From Ramicandelaber brevisporus (taxonomy: Eukaryota > Kickxellomycota > Ramicandelaberales > Ramicandelaberaceae): a stretch of DNA of 11,871 nt. The number at the start of each line of letters is the position of its first letter. Positions within the stretch are counted from its first letter, which is position 1. The translations under genes and the position numbers were made by a program. Location: positions 1-11,871 of the forward strand of contig MU602747.1 in assembly GCA_025201865.1 (NCBI GenBank), written 5' to 3'. The notes beneath the pieces were generated by a model that did not search any database, was not told the DNA's origin, and saw only the letters and a list, made by a program, of their open reading frames with translations. This document shows, piece by piece, positions 7,701 through 11,871 of the stretch.

Positions 7701-8072
7701 ATGCTATCGAACCATGCGTTCCCAATTGGCTACATTGAAGATAGTCAGGAAGAGTACCCATGGACTGAGTCTTTAATCCGTGCGCTCTGCAATGCATTGC
7801 ATTCATCGCGCAATTTTAAAGTCAGAATCAGCGCTGGAAGTGCATTGAACAAACTGACTCGTGCTTCGCAGTTTGGCAAGTTCGATGCAAATGGCTTTAG
7901 TGTAGTGCAGGATGCCATCAAACTTGCAGTAGAAACAGCAGCATCCATCAGTGAAGCATCAGCCTCTCCTGAGGCAAAGGCAGAAGAGGATCGATACCGC
8001 CGTCAGTTTGCTGATATCATTAACATCTTAACTGCTCAAATCTCATCTTTCACTGCCTCCACTTCCACCTAA
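4782..8072 (+). CDS. HEATR6: HEAT repeat-containing protein 6-like (DUF4042 family)
   Basis: The product is a 1096-residue alpha-solenoid protein, close in length to human HEATR6 (about 1180). Residues 412-565 match the DUF4042 region: ALDCFQGLFRACHKATLDNW, RFLP, then PSLFSLLRYDSDIVADAACA and a following helical block. A second conserved cluster of HEAT/armadillo helices lies at 850-1035, with VRSRACWAIANLSDGL, RVNGLRTIGNMIGFA, VRWNACHAMAVML and NFKVRISAGSALNKL. Low-complexity inserts separate the helical blocks: Ala-rich at 10-30, ten threonines at 84-93, an AKQS repeat at 101-112, Ser/Thr-rich at 340-415 and nine glutamines at 835-843. The family's molecular role is not established, although the fold usually serves as a protein-binding scaffold. 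There is no signal peptide or membrane segment, so it is probably cytosolic or nuclear. Translation starts at one of three consecutive ATGs; the first is given. No intron is needed. An AATAAA lies 30 bp past the stop. Confidence 0.87.
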   Translation: MMMKATRTPGAAAAAGVAGATAVSAMAMTEMETAFCEQAHLLLQTSRSRRSDDSDSLPTEPRELLQLILQMRLGNTSAATNASTTTTTTTTTTAPDRVHSAKQSAKQSAKHSAIAVIDIGSRFMLNRPNGDIPLLFLQAVNRLVGSKHISTTLDIPGSALSSIIAATLNPVTDHIFPDTADARTARLRTIGLLIRDGAQSVRPFISAAVNMAIPIALNQTANHTSDERRAAVDVLCSTVNASASSNIVSATVLQATEEAVFQLLPHFVYTTAASTSASAPTPTSVTLHGRHQSTAGKKIDFKLAVCILRALKALISENRQCISTKFESVFSALMSIILRDWRAISSLSDISATSQSEIDAPRSRTSSTTTTTVAAAGLLASRRSRQLLAQPTEDTLSADSASTSTTTRRASSTAQAIVMALDCFQGLFRACHKATLDNWTRFLPTSHLDIRPSLFSLLRYDSDIVADAACAAINCALEHSKRIFTSADDRQTRQAFVSLAAQAAACMAAIHVRLAALLSVPESTPPSRVIALLDCASTLIRNCSYIRVTQARLEPLFSSVVKLVIMSPSAVSSWTAEEFVSVQNRALAVAQMALDSDAQSAVFRPCLIDEGVVELLMAMVDPSSEDSNDQSPDVQQSVARVLCSCLRRLPSDVRPILERIETSIRQLLQLADEQRQVAYFILIETLVADAARNQRILLDWTELIETYILPFSADDINASIRTSVLDIIAWLDTTKFASLPEAQSRFLAIHVLAIANDLNAPAEVRAAGFRALGVVASFQPMLSDSLFVMDAMSIAVETTMISLQSTGPAAAITGSSADGAATSARSRQWRSEQPQQQQQQQQQSRAANISINNSQPQVPPNVRSRACWAIANLSDGLVWAKANVPEDVQHMTENYSFVSSAFNSGLASVVQGDERMRVNGLRTIGNMIGFASADCIKQLVSEGSIGTAVAAAVRNTSAGPFKVRWNACHAMAVMLSNHAFPIGYIEDSQEEYPWTESLIRALCNALHSSRNFKVRISAGSALNKLTRASQFGKFDANGFSVVQDAIKLAVETAASISEASASPEAKAEEDRYRRQFADIINILTAQISSFTASTST
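5031..5060. repeat. (ACT/ACC)n repeat encoding ten threonines
   Basis: Ten consecutive threonine codons (ACT, ACC, ACA mixed) lie in the HEATR6-like N-terminus. The codon mixture suggests the tract is old or constrained at protein level. Confidence 0.85.
5082..5117. repeat. Three tandem 12-bp units encoding AKQS/AKHS
   Basis: Three in-frame copies of a 12-base unit encode AKQS, AKQS and AKHS in the disordered N-terminal part of the HEATR6-like protein. The copies differ at third positions and at one Gln/His change. Confidence 0.8.
7284..7310. repeat. (CAA/CAG)9 polyglutamine tract
   Basis: Nine glutamine codons, mixed CAA and CAG, lie in the linker before the C-terminal HEAT cluster of the HEATR6-like protein. 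Confidence 0.9.
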
Positions 8073-8101
8073 TTAATCATTTTAACTCATCTACATTCAA
8101 A

Positions 8102-8107
8102 AATAAA
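8102..8107 (+). terminator. AATAAA poly(A) signal candidate for the HEATR6-like gene
   Basis: A canonical AATAAA lies 30 bp after the stop codon, inside the 72 bp tail-to-tail interval with the MAPR gene. It is followed by three GATT(T)GAAA-type direct repeats at about 8113-8137. Confidence 0.6.
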
Positions 8108-8144
8108 ACAAAGATTTGAAAGATTGAAAGATTGAATTAGGCTA

Positions 8145-8822
8145 TTACTCATTCTTAGTCTCCGCTGCTGGTGATGATGATGACTTCTTTGGTTTGGACT
8201 CTGGCTTCTTACAGTCCTTCGGAATTGGCTGATCCGCCTTAATCTCCGGATGAATAACTTTACCAACCTTCCAGTAAGTTCCATGGTTGGAGTAAAACTC
8301 TTTCCATCCTTCCAGGCTTTTAAGCTGGTCTTCATTCAGTCCGCGAGTGTCATGAGTCAAATGCTCCGGATCTCTCAAGCATCCCGTCGCAAATGCTCTC
8401 GCCACATCTTTGCCTGCAAACATGGAATATGGACCACCCTCCGCATAGTGCATGAAACCTTCCGAGACATCAAAAATGTCGCCATCAACAGCAATGTAAA
8501 TGGGCTTTGTAGGATTGGCACCATCAAATGCGGCGAGCTGAGACGGAGTCAAGGTGATGGGCTTGATAGGCAAGTAGTTGCGCCAGTTGGTGTAGTAGTT
8601 GCTGATTCCCCAGAAGAAGCTGTCGGTAATGACTGCACTGGCGAGGAAGTTGAGAATTACAAGGACGATTGCAGCCTGGCCGACAGCCCAGCCAAGAGAG
8701 GAACGTTCAGTACGCGGACGCTTCTTGATGGTCGAGGCTGCACCGGCATCTCCAGCAGCTGGCGATGCTGGCTCTGGCGCGCTTGTAGCAGCCGATCTGT
8801 TTCGAAGGTTGGCTTCACTCAT
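8145..8822 (-). CDS. Membrane-anchored cytochrome b5-like haem-binding protein (MAPR/PGRMC family)
   Basis: The product is a 225-residue member of the membrane-associated progesterone receptor family, related to PGRMC1/2 and yeast Dap1. Family members bind haem and support cytochrome P450 enzymes, for example in sterol synthesis. An Ala/Pro-rich N-terminus and a basic stretch (KKRPRTER, 33-40) precede one membrane segment at about 43-64 (VGQAAIVLVILNFLASAV). The linker DSFFWGISNYYTNWRNYLP is of the kind seen in fungal homologues. The cytochrome b5-like domain runs from 88 to 190, with LAAFDG, KPIYIAVDGDIFDVS, HYAEGGPYSMFAGKDVARAF and a closing YWKVGKV. Tyr126 and Tyr132 match the conserved tyrosines of PGRMC proteins, one of which ligates haem. 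The tail is Lys/Ser-rich. The start at 8822 was chosen because the 21 in-frame residues upstream look like leader sequence. Location is probably the ER membrane. It lies 138 bp downstream of a same-strand secreted-protein gene. Confidence 0.93.
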   Translation of the reverse strand: MSEANLRNRSAATSAPEPASPAAGDAGAASTIKKRPRTERSSLGWAVGQAAIVLVILNFLASAVITDSFFWGISNYYTNWRNYLPIKPITLTPSQLAAFDGANPTKPIYIAVDGDIFDVSEGFMHYAEGGPYSMFAGKDVARAFATGCLRDPEHLTHDTRGLNEDQLKSLEGWKEFYSNHGTYWKVGKVIHPEIKADQPIPKDCKKPESKPKKSSSSPAAETKNE

Positions 8823-8847
8823 TTTGCTCTCTGTATAAAAAAAAAAA

Positions 8848-8853
8848 CACGTG
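8848..8853. promoter_or_regulatory. CACGTG E-box upstream of the MAPR gene
   Basis: A palindromic CACGTG lies 26 bp upstream of the MAPR start codon, next to an 11-base A run. CACGTG is bound by bHLH factors in fungi. Binding here is untested, and the site may lie in the 5' leader. Confidence 0.35.
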
Positions 8854-8910
8854 TAGTGTGGCGGAAAGACAACCAGCAACTTCAACCAGCACTGAAAAGC
8901 GACAAATATA

Positions 8911-8934
8911 GTTAGAGTTAGAGTTAGAGTTAGA
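8911..8934. repeat. (GTTAGA)4 hexanucleotide repeat (TCTAAC on the minus strand)
   Basis: Four perfect tandem GTTAGA units lie between the secreted-protein stop codon and the MAPR start. On the sense strand of both genes it reads TCTAAC, so it offers four CTAAC branch-point-like motifs. It differs by one base per unit from the TTAGGG telomere repeat. Confidence 0.9.
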
Positions 8935-8960
8935 ACTTGAGCTAGAATTGGGTACGATGA

Positions 8961-9455
8961 TTAGAGGTCCTTCGGCTTTGTTTTGCATGGCTTCTTGCAC
9001 GGGATATACAATGTCTTAACAAGGCTATCATCACAATACCCCATGGATGCCTTATGATACACATCGTAAAACGTGTGATCGGGCACTGTTCCTTTAAGAG
9101 ACTCTTCCATTTTCTTCATAACCTTGGGAACCAAGTCGTAGTGCTCCGTAACAAAAATTGTCTTCATCAACTCTTCCATCTTGACAAAGTTCCATTCCTT
9201 CTTGTCGTCATCATACAGGCCCAAGTGTTTCATGTTACAAGCAATTTTTTGATCGCATTGTGGAATACACACCTCGGAAAGGTTTTTGCAGTCCACGTGC
9301 ATGCGATCGGCCAGGTCGTAAACTTCTTTTTCGTTGAGACACTCAGGCGGCTCTTTGGCAGCGGCTGGAGGAGCATCGCCATTACCGGCGGCCGTGACCA
9401 GAATAGAAGGAAGACCAACCAAGACAACGAACGTGAACAAAATTGTAAACTTCAT
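8961..9455 (-). CDS. Small secreted cysteine-rich protein, family not recognised
   Basis: The product is a 164-residue predicted secreted protein. MKFTILFTFVVLVGLPSILV forms a clear signal peptide, with cleavage likely near residues 22-24. A short Ala/Pro linker follows. The mature domain has eight cysteines at 39, 56, 63, 67, 73, 141, 153 and 157, an even number that fits four disulfides. It has no other membrane segment and looks largely helical and charged. The stretch C-x5-C followed by NMKHLGLYDDDKKEW, then helices and late cysteines, recalls the insect odorant-binding fold, but the cysteine spacing does not match it properly. The frame stays open upstream to 9752; 9455 was chosen because the signal peptide begins there and the upstream part reads through repeats. 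It is divergent from the basic repeat protein gene, which also encodes a secreted product. Confidence 0.77.
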   Translation of the reverse strand: MKFTILFTFVVLVGLPSILVTAAGNGDAPPAAAKEPPECLNEKEVYDLADRMHVDCKNLSEVCIPQCDQKIACNMKHLGLYDDDKKEWNFVKMEELMKTIFVTEHYDLVPKVMKKMEESLKGTVPDHTFYDVYHKASMGYCDDSLVKTLYIPCKKPCKTKPKDL

Positions 9456-9511
9456 CTCGGACAGAAGGCTGGATAGTGCTGTGTCTGTGTGTGTAGTTGA
9501 GCGGATAGAGA

Positions 9512-9521
9512 GTATCGATAC
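9512..9521. promoter_or_regulatory. GTATCGATAC palindrome
   Basis: This perfect 10-bp palindrome lies 57 bp upstream of the secreted cysteine-rich gene. Its half, GTATCGA, recurs at 9611-9617 in the near-palindrome GTATCGAATAC. It could be a paired site for a dimeric transcription factor. Confidence 0.35.
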
Positions 9522-9569
9522 GTCTGGACGAATACGGGAGAGTGGGACATATATTGATATTGAGCAAGC

Positions 9570-9597
9570 GAATGAATGAATGAATGAATGAATGAAA
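9570..9597. repeat. (AATG)n tetranucleotide microsatellite
   Basis: About six tandem AATG units are followed by AAAG, then an A run and a C6 run, upstream of the secreted cysteine-rich gene. Confidence 0.85.
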
Positions 9598-9866
9598 GAA
9601 AAAACCCCCCGTATCGAATACTGGAGTGATATGAATGTGTGCGCGGCCTCTTTGAATGAGAAGGAATGCGGCACCATTACGCGGTCAACACAGCCTGTTA
9701 AAACATTGATAATGTAACGTAAATCAATCAATATAAACAGGTGGCGATCCACGACTGAGTCAGAAAAGTGTGCGGCGCAACGTTCGCCCTTCTCCCAACC
9801 GATGCGTTGTCACTCGACGTATTGCGAGTCTATGCCTCTAGGACCATGCTTTTGAAAGTCACTTCA

Positions 9867-9893
9867 CTTTTTAAACAGATGATATTTAAAAAG
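9867..9893. repeat. Perfect 9-bp inverted repeat with 9-bp spacer
   Basis: CTTTTTAAA at 9867-9875 is the exact reverse complement of TTTAAAAAG at 9885-9893. It lies in non-coding sequence and could be a protein-binding dyad or a small hairpin. Confidence 0.7.
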
Positions 9894-9913
9894 AAAGGCG
9901 TTGATACCTGCAA

Positions 9914-9931
9914 CTCTCTCTCTCTCTCTCT
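9914..9931. repeat. (CT)n microsatellite
   Basis: About nine CT units lie in the divergent control region, on the plus strand and thus pyrimidine-rich on the sense strand of the downstream repeat-protein gene. Confidence 0.85.
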
Positions 9932-10249
9932 ATTAATTGCGTCACTTGCCATAAAAAGGAGTACAGAGAACAGAGCGTTATACAGGACGATCCGGTTGCG
10001 CTGCATCAGAGGCAGATATTGGCGCGGGGTGATTTCTATTGGAATATGCCTTAGATTTATGCCCGGACTTGTGACCCAGGTTGCCCTGATTAAAGACGAT
10101 ACATCTTTCAGTCATTGCGTCTATTATTGAACGGAGGTCTGGGGATAGAGCTCTCTGGTATGACTACAGGAATGAACTGGTATCCGTTTAACGCGTGGGC
10201 AACTCTGTACAACACGTTGAGCAACTTCATAGGTTGAGAGATCTTCGGA

Positions 10250-10257
10250 TATAAAAG
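10250..10257 (+). promoter_or_regulatory. TATA box (TATAAAAG) of the basic repeat-protein gene
   Basis: A near-consensus TATAAAAG lies 165 bp upstream of the start codon at 10422. Transcription would begin about 10280, giving a 5' leader near 140 bases that is strongly pyrimidine-rich and contains CATCAG repeats at 10305-10326. Two out-of-frame ATGs at 10258 and 10270 would fall before that start site. Confidence 0.65.
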
Positions 10258-10421
10258 ATGCACCTTCCGATGAAACCTCTGACCCTTTTGTGTTGCAAGT
10301 TCTTCATCATCAGCATCATCAGCATCAACTTTCTCCCCTTTCTTCCTCCCCTTCCTTCTTCCCAACTCACATCATTTTTGCATTCATCGGCATCTTTCTG
10401 CATCTACCTCATATCCACGGC

Positions 10422-11693
10422 ATGCAGCTCATTCTCCTGCTTGCTGCGGTGCTGTTCGCACTCCAAGTCTTCTTCGTCAGCGCTTCGCCCGAAGCCGAGC
10501 CGGCGATACTCTCCTCCTTTGGCCGTCCAGAGGCCATTGTCCGACGACCAAATTTCATCCGCTCTCTTCCTGGGCCGGGTCGTATGGCTCCTCGTGTACC
10601 AGGCACAGGTATTGGCAGCGTCAATCCATTTAGACGGATGTCCCCAGGCTCTCCTTCTGGGCCAGGTCGTATGACTCCTCGTTTGCCAGGTGGCGGTTTC
10701 AGGATGCCTCGTTCGCCAGGCAGTGGTGGTATCAATCCAATTAGACGACTGCTCCCGTCGCGACCAGGCTCTCCAACTGGACCAGGCCGTATGACTCCTC
10801 GTTTGCCAGGTGGTGGTTTCAGGATGCCTCGTTCACCAGGTAGTGGCGGTATTAACCCAATCAGACGTATTTCTCCAACTCAGCGACCAGGCTCTCCAAC
10901 TGGACCAGGCCGCATGGGTCCTCGTTCGCCAGGTAGCGGCGGTATCAACCCAATCAGAAGACAGTCTCCATCCCAGCGGCCAGGTTCTCCTGCTGGACCA
11001 GGTCGTACGTCTCCACGTTTGCCAGGCGGTGGTGCTGGTCGCAATCCGCTCAGACAGACTTCTCCAGGTCGGAAGCCAGGCTCTCCAGGCTCTACTTCCG
11101 GACCAGGCTCCGGCCGCAAGGCTCCTCGTACACCGGGAGGTGGTGCCGGCCGCAATCCATCTAAACAGATGTCTCCAGGCCGTGGTCGCACTACCGGCGG
11201 TAAAGGCGCTGGCAAGGCTGGCGGCAAGGGTGCTGGCAAGGCTGGTGGCCGAGGCGCTGGTAAGGCTGGTGGTAAAGGTGCCGGCAAGGCTGGCGGCAGA
11301 GGCGCTGGCAAAGCTGGCGGCAAGGGAGGTAAAGGTGCCGGCAAAGCTGGTGGTCGAGGTGCCGGCAAGGCTGGCGGCAGAGGTGCTGGTAAGGCTGGCG
11401 GTAGAGGTGCTGGTAAGGCTGGCGGTAAAGGTGCCGGCAAAGCTGGAGGTAAAGGTGCCGGCAAGGCTGGTGGCAGAGGTGCCCGCAAGGCTGGTGGCAA
11501 GGGTGCCGGCAAGGCTGGTGGTAGAGGTGCTGGTAAGGCTGGTGGCCGAGGCGGTGGTAAGGCTGGCGGTAAAGGTGCTGGCAGAGCTGGCGGTAGAGGC
11601 GCTGGCAAGGCTGGCGGACCAAAGATGGGCCGCCCGTCTCCACGCCTGTCCAGCTCACCTCAGCGCCGCATTTCCGGCGCACGTCGCTCATAA
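10422..11693 (+). CDS. Secreted, highly basic Pro/Gly/Arg and Gly/Ala/Lys repeat protein
   Basis: The product is a 423-residue predicted secreted protein of unrecognised family. MQLILLLAAVLFALQVFFVS is a strong signal peptide with likely cleavage after Ala21. Residues 51-260 hold six degenerate Pro/Gly/Arg repeats of about 31-40 residues, built on GRMTPRLPGGG, RSPGSGGINPIRR and RPGSPTGPGR. Arg-Arg pairs recur at 41, 71, 108, 148 and 179. Residues 262-400 are 17 tandem eight-residue units of GAGKAGG(K/R). A short Ser/Pro/Arg tail ends in ARRS. There is no Asp or Glu after residue 37 and no cysteine, so the mature protein is extremely cationic. 10422 is the first in-frame ATG; anything longer would need a GTG start. 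Other long frames across the array on both strands arise because the 24-base unit lacks stops. Possible roles are a cell-wall or matrix polymer binding anionic polysaccharide, or a Kex2-processed peptide precursor. Neither is proven. Confidence 0.82.
   Translation: MQLILLLAAVLFALQVFFVSASPEAEPAILSSFGRPEAIVRRPNFIRSLPGPGRMAPRVPGTGIGSVNPFRRMSPGSPSGPGRMTPRLPGGGFRMPRSPGSGGINPIRRLLPSRPGSPTGPGRMTPRLPGGGFRMPRSPGSGGINPIRRISPTQRPGSPTGPGRMGPRSPGSGGINPIRRQSPSQRPGSPAGPGRTSPRLPGGGAGRNPLRQTSPGRKPGSPGSTSGPGSGRKAPRTPGGGAGRNPSKQMSPGRGRTTGGKGAGKAGGKGAGKAGGRGAGKAGGKGAGKAGGRGAGKAGGKGGKGAGKAGGRGAGKAGGRGAGKAGGRGAGKAGGKGAGKAGGKGAGKAGGRGARKAGGKGAGKAGGRGAGKAGGRGGGKAGGKGAGRAGGRGAGKAGGPKMGRPSPRLSSSPQRRISGARRS
10572..11204 (+). 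repeat. Six degenerate Pro/Gly/Arg-coding tandem repeats
   Basis: Units of about 93-120 bases encode GPGR-M-x-PR-x-PG ... GG-x-NP-x-RR blocks. The two best-preserved copies start at 10665 and 10785, exactly 120 bases apart, and differ mainly at third codon positions. Later copies lose the Arg-Arg pair and gain GAGRNP. Confidence 0.85.
11205..11621 (+). repeat. 24-bp tandem array, 17 units, encoding GAGKAGG(K/R)
   Basis: Seventeen 24-base units lie in tandem, with one 9-base insert (GGK) after unit 5. Units differ mostly at third positions (GGT/GGC, GCT/GCC, AAG/AAA) and swap Lys for Arg at the eighth residue. Units 12, 15 and 16 carry single substitutions (GAR, GGG, GAGR), and the last unit ends in Pro. 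Confidence 0.93.
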
Positions 11694-11871
11694 GGCTGTC
11701 TTTTATAACTTGCAACTCTCTTTTTCATTTCATTCTGCATAACTCCTTTCTTTGGCCACAAACCCTGCTTTTACTTTTTCTCATCATTCTGCATCTTCAT
11801 TTTTTCTGCATCTTCATTTCCTTTTCTAATAACAAACATGGCTATTCAATATATCGTACTAGTATGATAGA
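11694..11871. other. Pyrimidine-rich 3' flank, possibly the leader of a further gene
   Basis: This T/C-rich stretch follows the repeat-protein stop. It contains a 16-base direct repeat (TTCTGCATCTTCATTT at 11787-11802 and 11804-11819) and ends with AACAAACATGG, an ATG at 11838 in good context that gives only nine codons before TGA. No AATAAA was seen. It may be 3' UTR only, or the pyrimidine-rich leader and first short exon of another gene. Confidence 0.35.

Larger units (their letters stand above)
9456..10421. promoter_or_regulatory. 966-bp divergent control region between two secreted-protein genes
   Basis: No convincing gene was found; the longest plus-strand frame with a true ATG (9846-10130, 94 residues) resembles nothing known. 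The stretch holds two GTATCGA-containing motifs near the minus-strand gene, an (AATG)n repeat, a 9-bp inverted repeat, a CT tract and a good TATA box for the plus-strand gene. All are listed separately. Confidence 0.6.

Noticed and set aside
8911-8934. (GTTAGA)4 as an interstitial telomere remnant
   Set aside because: The unit is TTAGAG rather than TTAGGG in every copy, the array is only 24 bp, and it sits between two intact genes. A simple microsatellite is enough to explain it.
9985-10050. Possible tRNA-like segment
   Set aside because: The GGTTGCG near 9993 lacks a B-box match and no acceptor stem or anticodon arm could be paired.
9846-10130. Plus-strand 94-residue frame in the divergent control region
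   Set aside because: There is no recognisable domain or signal peptide, it includes a CT microsatellite read as SLSLSL, and its longer version would need a GTG start.
10810-11742. Second plus-strand frame and two minus-strand frames (10880-11608, 11191-11715) across the repeat array
   Set aside because: A 24-base repeat without stop codons stays open in several frames. Third-position variation supports only the frame starting at 10422.

Overview
This window is nuclear DNA from an intron-poor, gene-dense eukaryote, most likely a fungus and possibly an early-diverging one. That placement is an inference. The eS21 ribosomal protein ends in a tryptophan-serine-tyrosine tail of the fungal type. 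The MAPR/cytochrome b5-like protein has the N-terminal membrane anchor and linker seen in fungal members. Core genes run as single uninterrupted ORFs, and upstream regions are pyrimidine-rich on the sense strand, as is common in fungi. No bacterial operon features, transposons, CRISPR arrays or tRNA genes were seen.

Layout: (1) 1-352, minus strand, is the N-terminus of a serine-rich protein that runs off the left edge. (2) 353-2591 is a 2.2 kb gene-free stretch packed with microsatellites. It is purine-rich on the plus strand up to about 2.1 kb and then switches to pyrimidine-rich. (3) 2592-3974 is a head-to-head pair, MED10 (minus) and RPB6 (plus), sharing a 180 bp promoter. (4) 4224-4475 is the ribosomal gene RPS21 (minus), convergent with RPB6. 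(5) 4782-8072 is a HEATR6-like HEAT-repeat protein of 1096 residues (plus), divergent from RPS21. (6) 8145-8822 is a membrane-anchored MAPR-family haem-binding protein (minus), with its stop codon 72 bp from that of HEATR6. (7) 8961-9455 is a small secreted eight-cysteine protein (minus). (8) 10422-11693 is a secreted, extremely basic repeat protein (plus), divergent from the cysteine-rich gene across a 966 bp region with a good TATA box.

The left two thirds is mostly housekeeping. Two RNA polymerase II components, Mediator Med10 and polymerase subunit Rpb6, share one promoter next to a ribosomal protein gene. The right third is accessory in character: two secreted proteins of unrecognised family facing away from a common control region. 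The repeat protein has a signal peptide, six degenerate Pro/Gly/Arg repeats punctuated by Arg-Arg pairs, and 17 tandem eight-residue Gly/Ala/Lys units. It is the best candidate here for something undescribed, either a Kex2-processed peptide precursor or a cationic cell-wall or matrix protein. All functional statements rest on motif recognition by eye; no database search was run.
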